From a virus, in the IMG/VR virus record IMGVR_UViG_3300037336_000025, positions 1 through 64,000 of that record: a stretch of 64,000 nt of DNA; one strand, given 5' to 3'. Positions 54,202-64,000 of the stretch are shown piece by piece. Position numbers and translations under genes: made by a program. Below the pieces are notes generated by a model that saw only the letters and a list, made by a program, of their open reading frames with translations, had not been told where the DNA came from and ran no database searches. Position 1 is the first letter of the stretch; every line of letters starts with the position of its first letter.

Positions 54202-57200
54202 TCAGGCAATTTCGTTGTGCGTTTAGCTATGAAATTAGCAATAGGAGTTGCGTTTTCTAGCAATGTAATCCCGCTAGTAGCGGTATCTTCACCTCGATCA
54301 TACCATGAATTTCCTGTTCGTTTAATAATAGATATACGAGTTCCTGCAGAAACGGCTTCAGTAAGTCGTATAATTACTGCAGATCCATCTACTGAAAATT
54401 CTGCTTCTAATGTAATGTCTGCACCTGGGCTACTTGCACCGTTAATTTCATTATATACAGCTAACGGATCTTTACGTAATCGTCTTCCGCCTACAAACAC
54501 TTCTATTTCGTCGCATGGTCCATAAGTTGTAGGAATTGTAGTACGTACCCAGTTATTTCTAGAAGACTTAGCTGGTACATAGTTTAGGGGTCCAATTAAG
54601 ATAGTATTTCCGTCGCTAATAAAGTCTTCTCTAATTTGACTTTCGTTATACGGAATAACTTCTCGAGATCCTTGATCAACTACCGGTGTCCCAATAGCAT
54701 ATAAATTGCCAATTGATGTTCCGTGACTACCTCTCCTTAGTTGAGACAATACATTACCTGCTTTCCGTGTATACTCTATGCGCTCGCCATTAATTTCAAC
54801 AACACCTGGAATATTTCTAGATGCTATAGGAGCTGTTAATTCAGTAGCGTCGGTAACTGTGATAGTTTGATCATAATAGTTTAATGCTACAGCTAGTGTT
54901 ACAGAATTAATTGAATATCTAGTAAAACGGTAGATGTTTAACATATCTTTGTGTATTTCATAAGCACTTGGCAATTTATAAATATCAGTCCCAAACATTA
55001 CGACTTTGATTAAATCATTAGTAGTACTGTTATCTGTTAGGTAGATAGATCCTCTTGGCAACGTGATGAAATAATCAATATCTTTAGTTAATCGTATTCC
55101 GTTCTTGTACACCCATACATAATTAATTGACAACGGAGTTCGTTGTAGGAAATAATTTACTTTTCCTCCAGTGAACTCATCTGATATAATACGCATAGTT
55201 GGATATTCGCTAAACCAAGTAACATCAATGATATCATTGTCTGTTTCATTAGTTGATGTAAGTTCAACTCCAGCAGCAATAACAATGTTGTTATTTTCTA
55301 CATAGTATTCAGATCGTAGATTATTTTCAATTCTAATAGTATTGCCATTACTTAAAATTGCAGGTGTAATAGTAATTATTTTATTAGTGCCGTCATACAC
55401 ATAGTCTCGGATAACTGTGCGTTCTACATTATTCACAAACAATTTAATATTGCTTGTTAAAATTGCACCAGCACTCTCTACCGGGTCAAGGCCTAGCACA
55501 AACTTATTAGTAATACCGTCGTAGACATAATAGCTAGTATCTGGTCCACGTAGCGCAACTCCATTAACTTCTACTATCATCGACGATGCAGCTGATGCAG
55601 ATGGTAAATTAACAAATTCTGCAAGGTCAAAATTTCTAGTACTTCCTTCAAATTCAAATGACTGTTTGTGAACTTGTACTAGCGAAACTCCTGAAGAATC
55701 AGTAACCGTTGACGATCCTAAACAAATAATCTTAACAACATCTCTAAACTCTGGATTTGTTCCAAATTGGATTAATGTTTTATTAGTCGTAGATGTTAGC
55801 GCAGAACTATTGGTAAATCCAATATCCTCTCGCTGACCGTTTATTGTTACAAATACTGAACTTGTATCTGCAAAATTTGCTGCTGTTAAGAATAAACTAG
55901 TTTCGCCATCTGCCACAAATTCTTGATAATCTAGCAATACAATTCCACCAATGCCTACAGATATTATTTCGATTATTGATTCTGCGGTAGGTGCCACTAT
56001 AAACTCAATTTGGTTAGATACAAAATCAATTGTATAACTATCTTCTTGATTAATCTTGTTAACATAAACTAATACAGACGTTGTTTCTAATACATTCAAA
56101 TCAATAGTGTATAACTTAGTAGTACCGTCAGCTATGATAGTTTTAGACTGTAAAGGTGCAGCTCCAGTTGATGTGTTGTTAAACACTTTGATGCTTACAC
56201 TATCTAGGACCTGACCTGGTACGTTTTCTTCAGTAGCAGGCACTTGATCAGGACTAATAAATTTGTCACCGTCTATTGAAATTTCGTCTGCTGTGATACC
56301 GGTAGCTGTAGAATATGCGCCGGTCATACTTGCTAGTGTACCACCGCTTAAATTAGTGTCTAATAAATTACCATCGTTGATTGATACAGATCCATCACTT
56401 TCGATTGGGCGGAATATTAAAATGTCGCCGGCAGCAGTTTCAACGTAAGGAAAGTCAGTTAGTTGATTTACAAAATCAACTGTTGCAGTAACTCCGTCGC
56501 CGATAAAGGTTGGCATTTCTGCATTAGGATTTGATGAAGTTGACGAATCTACTTGATTGTTAAATGCCGGATCGTCAATTCTAATAGATCTTTGATCGCC
56601 TACTCTTTTAATGTAGATGTTAATCTCTTGACCTGTGGCCGGAACAAACGGTAATGTAATATTAACAGTACTGCCGTCGCATACAACATAATAATCTGCA
56701 CTCGACTCAACACTATCCCAATTATCAGTAAACCATGGTAGTGCATCCCAGCCGCCAGTGACATCGAATGTTGTACCTTGTATTTGCACACCGCCGAAGT
56801 CAATACCTGTCATTAACTGGGTTAACTCGTTGCCTTTCATTCCTGCTGTAGGTGCATAGTATTTTTGTATTCTATTAACACTGTCCAGTAAAGAATCATT
56901 CTTTTCGTAGTTAACTACAATACTATCTCCTCTAGCTGGAATTTCTGCAAAGCTAATCTTTCCTTTTAGTAAACTATAAGTATCAGTAGTAGAGGTGAAC
57001 AAGCTAATAAAATATTGATTGTTTAACAAAACTTGTCCATTCTTAACAACTGAAATTTTACTTTTATCTCTAGTTGGAGCATAGTTTAAATTGAACACGG
57101 AAACATTTCCAGTTCCAACAAGTGTCTGAGACTGTGAAAATGTTGTGAACAGGCCTGTCTTGCTAATCCTATCAAATTTCATAGTTAGATCGAAAGTTCG

Positions 57201-60200
57201 AACTTTCGAGTCTCCAATGAATGCTACCGCTTTTGCTTGCTCTGAACTTGCTGGATTGCCTCCGACTAATGTAACAGTTGGCGCTGATGTATATCCTGTT
57301 CCCGGATTTGTTACTTTAATTCCAGAGACTGCACCGTTTGAGATGTATGCCTGCGCTGTTGCACCCGTACCTGTTCCGGTAATTAATACTGCAGGAGCTG
57401 AAATATAATCTGCACCTGATTTATATGTAGTAATTGCTGTTATAGAATATCCGTTAGTATCCGTCCACCATTTCCACGGATACGATTGCAATTCGATACT
57501 GTATTGATTCACTGGAACAATTTTTCCTGCTTCAACTGAGTAAGTTGGAGGTAAATCAAAATCTGAAATTGCAGACGGTGCCGCTTCTATTGTGTCGTAT
57601 CTGCTGATATATTCTCTTACCGTTGTTCTATATGGCTTAACTTCGTTAATATATTCTTGGAAACTTTCAATGTTATCATTTTTGTAATTAAGTTTTTGCG
57701 TTAGCGGACCTACATTATGAGTAGCCGTTAAGAAACTAGTTTTAAACGCCCAGTCAATATATGTCTGTTCAGCAAATGCATATCTTACAGAATTAAAGAA
57801 TAGTCGGTTCCATTCGATTGCATAGTCGCCAATAAATATGTTTTCTTTGATTGCCGCAAAAATATTTCTTAATTCGGTAGAATTTCCTATATCATAGTAA
57901 GTAGCATCAAATGTTTGGGCAGTATCATACCCAATCCCAGATGATGTAATATCATACAAACTGCTAGATAATTCCACAGTACCTTTTTCTCTACCTACTA
58001 GTTGATGGTTATCTAAAAATGTATTAATGCTAGTATTTTGCAAATTAGTTAGTTCTTCAAAGACTGCCCATCCGCCAGCGCCGTATTCTTTAATACGGAC
58101 TAGATCTCCTGCCTCAAGATTTGTTATCGCAGGATACTCTGAAAGATTTGTAATTTCCTTAACAATGCGGTCTGTTGGAGTATATCCTTCTTTCCACCAA
58201 TCTGATAGACTCCAATAACGTGTTGTGTCATACGATTGCGATATACTTCTAAAGAACACTTTTCTTACATCATCCCATGCATATATACTCCAGAAATTAT
58301 TAGAAGTAGCATCACTATTAACTAAAACCGAGAACTGTCTTACTGTTGCAGATGCTGAACTATATTTCTTACCTTTTGAAGTTATTACAACTGCAATAAC
58401 TCTGCCCTGGCCATCAATGCGGCATGCTGCTGTGGCTCCTGTACCTGTACCTGTTATACTAATCGTTGGACCAACATACACTCCAGGAATTGATTGATTA
58501 ACTAATTCTGTTGGCTTGTAACCAAATCCCGGACTAACAATATCAATAGTATCGATTAATCCGTCTACAATGTTAACTGATAAAGTCGCTTGACGAGTTT
58601 TAGCTGTACCCACTAATAATAAGTCTGCGTATGTATCTACTGCAACATCATAGCGATTTAATACAGCATTAGGTGCTTGGTCAATTAAATTTAAGTTATT
58701 AAAATTGATAATATCTGCAAACGATTCCTGTTGCAACACAGTATTAACTCGTTGTATAGCTGCTTTCAGTGCTGCTATATTATTAACAAACATTGACTGC
58801 CTTGGTCTAAAACTTATTCCGTATTTTTGTTTGTCAGATAATGTAGAATCTGGAACTCGGTCACCTGTTAAATTTATACCAATTAAACTATCAATCCATT
58901 TTGTTTCTAACTGTTTTGTAGGTACGCTATCTGCTACACCTTCAGTTAACAATTGATATTCGTTGTGTATTGCATTTAAACTATCAGTGGTTTTACGATA
59001 TTCAATATTCAACAATGCTGTATCAGACGAGATAACCGAGGTAAAGTTATACGTTAATATTTTGTCTGTATCTAGTAGTGCAACAAATGCTGTTCCGGTT
59101 CCTGCTGGGCTACTGATATATGATGCAACTGATGCAGCTGATATTCTTCTGCTTGGCATATTTTCAGGTACTGTTACTTTGCTCTTGACCCAATAATAGT
59201 ATAAGGTTGAGGTTGCTAGCCCAGTATTAGAATTAAACAGTTCTTTAACTGAATACACATTATCATTAGGATATAATGGCTGTCCGGAAATACCTTCGGC
59301 TATACCTTCGTTAGTATCTGCAACTCCGCTCCATTCTGACGGTAGCAGTAAACTTTCTACCCATTCGTAAATGTCAATACTTGCGCCTGCTGCAAGAGTA
59401 TTCCAGTTGCCTACTCGATAAGCAATATCGCCTTGCTGATAGTCTATCCACTTAGCTTGTGACAAATCCCACCAAAGTTCACCTACATGTTTAGTAGTCC
59501 ATGACTGTGTTGGTTCAACAACTTGATCATCAGTTCCTAGTGTGTACACTGCCGGATCAAACGGAGTTTTGAATGCAAGTTCCTGTTCTGCAGAATTTAA
59601 TATTTTTAAATTAGCATGGTCAACATAGTCTATGTCTTGAATTTTTGTGTTTTTAACATTGTCATATAACCCAATGCTTCGAATTTTTGCAAGGTCAACA
59701 ATTTTTTGCTTAGTTGATAACACTTCCCATGATTCGATAGTTTCATCTTTTCTAAACAATCTAACTGTGCCTATCTTTTGTCCAGGGTATGTAAATGCTG
59801 ATCCAGACAATACCGGCGCAACAAATCTGGGAGATCCTACAGCTATTGCAGATCTAGTACAATCTATGCTATTACCAAAAGATTCAAACGGCGATAACTC
59901 TGCTTCTAATTTTTCAGTTAGGAAATAGCTATCTGCTTTTCTTTCAAATACATATACTGCGCCTGCATATCCCTTTGCATCGATAAATCGTGTTAGCGAC
60001 TGATCAAACGATGTACCATCTAGAGTATCAAACATTGTGACATTAACAAACGGAGTATTCTTTGCGCCGATGGCAATTCTTTCTGTACCAGAGCTAATAG
60101 AGATACTTTGGCCGAACCATTCATCAGCATACTGTTCAAAACTTTCTAGTTTTTGCTTCAATCTAAATTCGAGGGCTGCAAGTCCTGCAGTTTCGAACAC

Positions 60201-63200
60201 ATAAGCAGAGCCTTGATTTATAAGATTTAAGTCTGCCCTAGGACTTGTTATTACTAGTGTAGTTCCTGAATAATCAACATCAATAGCAAATCCAAATTGG
60301 TCGCCTGCATTAATTTCTGTATTGCCGGTAGTAATATCATTTAACCCTACCATCGATCCAGCATTGATTGTCTGCTTGAGATCATATGTTCCCAATGTAG
60401 ACCGTTGGTAAATGTAAACTTTGCCAGATGATACTGTGGTACTATCGCCCACATTAATCCAAGGCAGTCCACTGCCTGACGGGTCGTCGTTAATGCTTGT
60501 TGCATCTGTTAATTTATAATATTGTGTTTCAGACTTCACTACATCATTTTCAGCATACTCTACATCTGCTCTCCATTGTCCTCTGTAGTTTGCAAAATAT
60601 TGGCCGTCGCTGTTTGGTGCACCGATAACAAGAATGCCACCGTCTCGGCTCATAGTCATCGAAGTACCGAACTCGTCTCCTACTTTAATTAATTCTGCTA
60701 ATTGCGTGTTGCCTAATATACCAATAGTAGCTTCTTCTGTAAGATTTATAAGCGCTAATGTTGATCCATCATCGTCAATGGAGATATTTGATGGTAGTGA
60801 GGTATGTGTAGATCCTGGATCTAGTTGTGTCCACTGTTGTGAGTCTACAGTAATAGAGCTGCCGTCACCTAGTTGGTCTTCTAGAGACTGCCACAAAGAT
60901 TCGTTAAACCAAACAATTGTTCCTGCTGGGTAACTAGTTGCTCCTGTTGGATCATAGATTCCAGCATAGCTAGAATTTTCTTTGTGTGTCCACTCTACGC
61001 CGTCGTATTCAAATAGGTAAACTCTTCCTCGATTTTCTAGTGAACCGATTGCAGAGACTGCCATGTAATATTCTGTGCCGCTTACTCCAATTGCAACTTC
61101 TGAGCCAAAGAATTCATATTCTTGTGGACGCGGGCTAACAAATGAAGAATGTATATTCCATTGTTGGTTACTCCATTCGTAAATAGAAATCATACCTTGC
61201 TGAGTAAATCCAGGAGCTCTTCCGGACGATAGTGCAGGAATAGAGTTAGCTTGTTCCCAATTTTCTGAATCAAGATCAATCGTGCTGTAATCGCTAGTGT
61301 TTATATCCTTGTTTGCTTTCCATAAACTACCAGCATATAGAACAATATCATCCTCTATGTATGATGCTGATGAAAAACCACCCTGGTAATTACTCTTGAT
61401 TCCGCTGGCCAATGGTGATGACACGATTAACCAACGACTGTCTGGACTTATCGCCATCTTGCTACCAAACGATCCAACAACATTTGACTCGAACCCGCTT
61501 AGAGGAGCAATAATTTGTTTTAGTGTTAGACCATTATGTGATTCAATATAACTCATTACATATCCGGATCCTGGAATACTAGATATAGTCTGTTTTAAAT
61601 TGTCATCATAGATAACTTTAGTTCCTGCATTAATAGGAGTTGTAATGCCATACTCAGTTAATTCTTTGTTTACAAATTGTTTATTTTTTCTAATAACTTC
61701 CCAAAGGTCACTGCCGTTGTTGTCAACCCACAGTTTAGCGCCATTAACTAATAATGCGGCTGCTTCTGGATCCAATGTGTCGTAGGATGCAGTACGAGCA
61801 GTAGTCAACGTGTACAATGTTGTAAGTGTGCTAGCATCAAATTCAGGTGCAGTAGTTGAGGTTGCTTCAACTACTAATGTATAATCTCCAACTTCAACAA
61901 TCTTAAAAAATCCTGTAAGATTAGGAATTTCCTTAACCCCAACAATGTCGTCAACTATAAGACTATGACGGCGTGACAGTGTAATTGTTACTTGCCCATC
62001 TGCTAGAGATACGTCAATAATATTAAGTTGTGGTGCTTGGTTATATCGTAAAACTGTCCAGGTGTATGAATCAAATGTGATCCAGATATGATCATTTTCT
62101 ACAACACTATTAATATCAAGATCTAAAATGTCGTCTCTAGATTTCAATATAAAATCTATTTGATCATTTTTTACATATCCAGCCGTTTTTTCTAATCCAT
62201 TGCTGTATGCTACAGGAGTTACATTAAAAGTAAAGTCTATAGGAGATACTGTAAAATTTGATTGTGCGATTCTATAATATTGATCAGTGATAGCTGTATC
62301 AATATTAGCTGTTAATAAAAACGGTTGGGGATCAATTTTAAATTTATTCTTTGAAAATTCAAACTCAATTTCTCTTAATTGATCTGTTCCGCCGACGCGG
62401 CCAACTCTAAATGCCCATTCCTCATTGAGTACAATACTGTCTCCTGTTGAACGACTTAGTTTATTAAACACTTTAGAAATTGCATTTGCTGTGCCCTTTT
62501 CTCTAACAAATCCCTGATATAATTGGAACTGTGTTACTGGATCTTCAGCTAGAGTTTGTAAATATTCTCTAGTCTGGTAACCAACTGCGTGACGTGCTAG
62601 AGCACGTTGGCTTTCACCTGTACCTTCAGCATCTACATTATAGTAATCTTCAAATTGATTGATCTTATAATCAAAGTTTGCAACTAGTTGTTTTTCCGGG
62701 GTTGAATCTAGTTTTGTCCAGCTAGTATTGTTAAATGTTTCTGACCCTAATTGGTTTACAAGGCTAGTCCAATTGTAACTTCTATAAGAAACAATGTCTC
62801 CTAACTTATAATCATTAAAAGGAGCCCAGGCAGTAATGTTAACGTTATCAAACAAAAAGCCAGGGCTAGTGTAATCCCCGTCCCAATCAACTGTGCGGAA
62901 TCCTTGTGTCTTTAGCCTATCCTGGCGATACCCAGTTGACTTGTCATAGATAATATCATTGAATACTGTACGATCAGAGAAAATAGCAACGTGTTCTTTA
63001 AGCACATAGTATACTGTTAGGTAATGGATACCTTCTGTAGTATTAGTAGTCGCTACTGTGATATTTTGAAAACTTCTGTTAACGTTAATAAAATTAGGAG
63101 CTAACGGTTTTCCGTCGGCTTTTAATAACTGGTAACTGTAGAATCCATCTAGAATATTATCAGCAACTCCTACTGGAATTGTAATATCTAATTTTTCTGC

Positions 63201-64000
63201 GCCTGGGCTTAATGTAATTAGAGACCCTACTGCCCAATTCTGTCTGGTCCAGAACATGTATTCTTTGCAGCTTGTTGTCCAGTCTTGAGAAACTTGATTT
63301 GCTGGATCGTATCTATTAAAGGTAAACCCAACAGATTTTAGATATGCTTCATACCCTAGCAGAAAGTTAACTACTTCTTGCACAGTATCTAATCTAGCAC
63401 CATAGCTGAGTCTAGAAAGATTCAAAGTATTAAAAGTTCTACGACGTTGTGCTTCCACTGCGCCAACTAGTGGCAACTGTGGTAATTTTTTCCACTGGGC
63501 TGTATCAAAGACCGTACTGCTACTATGAGTTCTTAATGCTCTATAAAATGTATTATTCCGACGTACTATCTGTCCATTGTTATAGGTTTTATTTGTTGTC
63601 CAGTCAGTAAATGTTTCACTAACTCCGCCTACTGAGATTGTAGGATCGGCTTGATTAGCTACAGCTGGATAGTAGTTAAAATACGGGTGAATATTATCGT
63701 AGCCACTTATAACCCATCCGCCTTCAGATTTTTCTAATATCACTCCGCTATAGGAAACACTTGCGATCGGAGAACTAACATTAAAAATAATGTCGTAGTT
63801 TTCTGCAGGAATGTAAATGTTACTAGAAGTTGCACTTGGATTCTTGCTGTCTAAAATATACTTTTGTTGAGCTTTGTCAACAAAGCCTGACAATCTAGTA
63901 GATAAATTAACATCAAGATTTCGTAGCTTTGTATTAACTTCTGAAATATCTGCACCAATAGATCTAATATAACTTGAGACATATTTCACTAGCCCAGATG
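54198..64000 (-). CDS. Giant virion structural protein (5' end beyond the window)
   Basis: Over 3,260 residues and still open at the window edge; the GTG at 63989 is only the first start-like codon. From N to C: segments with W-x-x-x-x-x-Y-x-x-x-x-x-V-x-x-x-x-x-x-Y patterns like CBM5/12 carbohydrate-binding modules at about 63490-63610, 62710-62850, 61260-61370, 60820-60950 and 60450-60570; FG-GAP-like beta-propeller blades (FGSKMAISPD, FGSEVAIG, FGTSMTMSRDG, FGFAIDVDYSG, FGQSISIS, FGNSIDC) at about 61500-59800; two GTGTGATA-type repeats near 58440 and 57350; and a long beta-rich C-terminus. T4-like cyanophages carry a similar giant protein next to tail genes. Likely baseplate or tail-periphery; exact role not established. 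Confidence 0.75.
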   Translation of the reverse strand, partial: SGLVKYVSSYIRSIGADISEVNTKLRNLDVNLSTRLSGFVDKAQQKYILDSKNPSATSSNIYIPAENYDIIFNVSSPIASVSYSGVILEKSEGGWVISGYDNIHPYFNYYPAVANQADPTISVGGVSETFTDWTTNKTYNNGQIVRRNNTFYRALRTHSSSTVFDTAQWKKLPQLPLVGAVEAQRRRTFNTLNLSRLSYGARLDTVQEVVNFLLGYEAYLKSVGFTFNRYDPANQVSQDWTTSCKEYMFWTRQNWAVGSLITLSPGAEKLDITIPVGVADNILDGFYSYQLLKADGKPLAPNFINVNRSFQNITVATTNTTEGIHYLTVYYVLKEHVAIFSDRTVFNDIIYDKSTGYRQDRLKTQGFRTVDWDGDYTSPGFLFDNVNITAWAPFNDYKLGDIVSYRSYNWTSLVNQLGSETFNNTSWTKLDSTPEKQLVANFDYKINQFEDYYNVDAEGTGESQRALARHAVGYQTREYLQTLAEDPVTQFQLYQGFVREKGTANAISKVFNKLSRSTGDSIVLNEEWAFRVGRVGGTDQLREIEFEFSKNKFKIDPQPFLLTANIDTAITDQYYRIAQSNFTVSPIDFTFNVTPVAYSNGLEKTAGYVKNDQIDFILKSRDDILDLDINSVVENDHIWITFDSYTWTVLRYNQAPQLNIIDVSLADGQVTITLSRRHSLIVDDIVGVKEIPNLTGFFKIVEVGDYTLVVEATSTTAPEFDASTLTTLYTLTTARTASYDTLDPEAAALLVNGAKLWVDNNGSDLWEVIRKNKQFVNKELTEYGITTPINAGTKVIYDDNLKQTISSIPGSGYVMSYIESHNGLTLKQIIAPLSGFESNVVGSFGSKMAISPDSRWLIVSSPLASGIKSNYQGGFSSASYIEDDIVLYAGSLWKANKDINTSDYSTIDLDSENWEQANSIPALSSGRAPGFTQQGMISIYEWSNQQWNIHSSFVSPRPQEYEFFGSEVAIGVSGTEYYMAVSAIGSLENRGRVYLFEYDGVEWTHKENSSYAGIYDPTGATSYPAGTIVWFNESLWQSLEDQLGDGSSITVDSQQWTQLDPGSTHTSLPSNISIDDDGSTLALINLTEEATIGILGNTQLAELIKVGDEFGTSMTMSRDGGILVIGAPNSDGQYFANYRGQWRADVEYAENDVVKSETQYYKLTDATSINDDPSGSGLPWINVGDSTTVSSGKVYIYQRSTLGTYDLKQTINAGSMVGLNDITTGNTEINAGDQFGFAIDVDYSGTTLVITSPRADLNLINQGSAYVFETAGLAALEFRLKQKLESFEQYADEWFGQSISISSGTERIAIGAKNTPFVNVTMFDTLDGTSFDQSLTRFIDAKGYAGAVYVFERKADSYFLTEKLEAELSPFESFGNSIDCTRSAIAVGSPRFVAPVLSGSAFTYPGQKIGTVRLFRKDETIESWEVLSTKQKIVDLAKIRSIGLYDNVKNTKIQDIDYVDHANLKILNSAEQELAFKTPFDPAVYTLGTDDQVVEPTQSWTTKHVGELWWDLSQAKWIDYQQGDIAYRVGNWNTLAAGASIDIYEWVESLLLPSEWSGVADTNEGIAEGISGQPLYPNDNVYSVKELFNSNTGLATSTLYYYWVKSKVTVPENMPSRRISAASVASYISSPAGTGTAFVALLDTDKILTYNFTSVISSDTALLNIEYRKTTDSLNAIHNEYQLLTEGVADSVPTKQLETKWIDSLIGINLTGDRVPDSTLSDKQKYGISFRPRQSMFVNNIAALKAAIQRVNTVLQQESFADIINFNNLNLIDQAPNAVLNRYDVAVDTYADLLLVGTAKTRQATLSVNIVDGLIDTIDIVSPGFGYKPTELVNQSIPGVYVGPTISITGTGTGATAACRIDGQGRVIAVVITSKGKKYSSASATVRQFSVLVNSDATSNNFWSIYAWDDVRKVFFRSISQSYDTTRYWSLSDWWKEGYTPTDRIVKEITNLSEYPAITNLEAGDLVRIKEYGAGGWAVFEELTNLQNTSINTFLDNHQLVGREKGTVELSSSLYDITSSGIGYDTAQTFDATYYDIGNSTELRNIFAAIKENIFIGDYAIEWNRLFFNSVRYAFAEQTYIDWAFKTSFLTATHNVGPLTQKLNYKNDNIESFQEYINEVKPYRTTVREYISRYDTIEAAPSAISDFDLPPTYSVEAGKIVPVNQYSIELQSYPWKWWTDTNGYSITAITTYKSGADYISAPAVLITGTGTGATAQAYISNGAVSGIKVTNPGTGYTSAPTVTLVGGNPASSEQAKAVAFIGDSKVRTFDLTMKFDRISKTGLFTTFSQSQTLVGTGNVSVFNLNYAPTRDKSKISVVKNGQVLLNNQYFISLFTSTTDTYSLLKGKISFAEIPARGDSIVVNYEKNDSLLDSVNRIQKYYAPTAGMKGNELTQLMTGIDFGGVQIQGTTFDVTGGWDALPWFTDNWDSVESSADYYVVCDGSTVNITLPFVPATGQEINIYIKRVGDQRSIRIDDPAFNNQVDSSTSSNPNAEMPTFIGDGVTATVDFVNQLTDFPYVETAAGDILIFRPIESDGSVSINDGNLLDTNLSGGTLASMTGAYSTATGITADEISIDGDKFISPDQVPATEENVPGQVLDSVSIKVFNNTSTGAAPLQSKTIIADGTTKLYTIDLNVLETTSVLVYVNKINQEDSYTIDFVSNQIEFIVAPTAESIIEIISVGIGGIVLLDYQEFVADGETSLFLTAANFADTSSVFVTINGQREDIGFTNSSALTSTTNKTLIQFGTNPEFRDVVKIICLGSSTVTDSSGVSLVQVHKQSFEFEGSTRNFDLAEFVNLPSASAASSMIVEVNGVALRGPDTSYYVYDGITNKFVLGLDPVESAGAILTSNIKLFVNNVERTVIRDYVYDGTNKIITITPAILSNGNTIRIENNLRSEYYVENNNIVIAAGVELTSTNETDNDIIDVTWFSEYPTMRIISDEFTGGKVNYFLQRTPLSINYVWVYKNGIRLTKDIDYFITLPRGSIYLTDNSTTNDLIKVVMFGTDIYKLPSAYEIHKDMLNIYRFTRYSINSVTLAVALNYYDQTITVTDATELTAPIASRNIPGVVEINGERIEYTRKAGNVLSQLRRGSHGTSIGNLYAIGTPVVDQGSREVIPYNESQIREDFISDGNTILIGPLNYVPAKSSRNNWVRTTIPTTYGPCDEIEVFVGGRRLRKDPLAVYNEINGASSPGADITLEAEFSVDGSAVIIRLTEAVSAGTRISIIKRTGNSWYDRGEDTATSGITLLENATPIANFIAKRTTKLPE

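Noticed and set aside
1-64000. tRNA genes, integrase, CRISPR arrays, homing endonucleases, photosynthesis genes
   Set aside because: No gap is long enough for several tRNAs and I saw no cloverleaf. No family motif for the others appeared in any translated frame.

Overview
The window looks like about 64 kb of a lytic T4-like myovirus of aquatic bacteria, in the broad group that includes T4-like cyanophages and pelagiphages. The base is a family-B DNA polymerase (gp43), a gp45-type sliding clamp, a T4-type RNase H/flap exonuclease, a DsbA-like protein, PhoH, a tail-collar fibre with fibre paralogs, a giant virion structural protein, and T4-type late promoter boxes (ATAAATA). The DNA is AT-rich and tightly packed: ATGA and TAATG stop/start overlaps are common and no stretch without a gene exceeds about 150 bases. 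I see no tRNA, integrase, CRISPR or photosynthesis gene, so the host cannot be named; the early promoters have bacterial sigma70 form (TTGxxx-17-TATAAT).

Layout. 1-1.2 kb: end of a dCMP deaminase, a small conserved gene and phoH on the minus strand. 1.3-4.8 kb: two unknown proteins, then a lysis cassette (GH19 endolysin, i-spanin-like, o-spanin-like lipoprotein, holin, repeat-bearing lipoprotein). 4.9-8.2 kb: a DnaJ co-chaperone and a ClpA-like unfoldase, each behind its own sigma70 promoter. 8.8-15.4 kb: a late block of candidate capsid-internal proteins. Several start with a short segment like the T4 capsid-targeting sequence, and the largest (851 aa) is an NMNAT-like enzyme followed by modules separated by repeated G-V-A-E sites, so it may be a polyprotein cut by the prohead protease. 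An IscA-like Fe-S carrier sits inside this block. 15.5-19.6 kb: DsbA-like protein, DNA polymerase and clamp. 20-28.3 kb: a DpdA-like transglycosylase, a possible QueD-like protein, a glycosyltransferase, FolE, a cupin, a phosphoribosyltransferase and QueE among small conserved genes, consistent with 7-deazaguanine DNA modification; no QueC is seen here. 28.3-32.6 kb: RNase H and small conserved T4-like genes.

From 32.58 kb every gene is on the minus strand. 42.7 to 32.6 kb is a glycan island: five glycosyltransferase-like proteins, a radical SAM protein, an NAD-dependent epimerase/dehydratase, a 2-oxoglutarate oxygenase and two SGNH hydrolases. 54.2 to 43.1 kb holds two small structural paralogs, four fibre paralogs sharing one N-terminal repeat, a possible fibre-assembly chaperone and a further structural protein. 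64.0 to 54.2 kb is one giant structural gene (over 3,260 aa), cut by the window edge.

Two transcription signals recur. At two sites a terminator hairpin and its T-run overlap the -35 and spacer of the next sigma70 promoter. At six genes the promoter box sits 5-6 bases before the ATG, predicting leaderless mRNAs in both the early and late classes.
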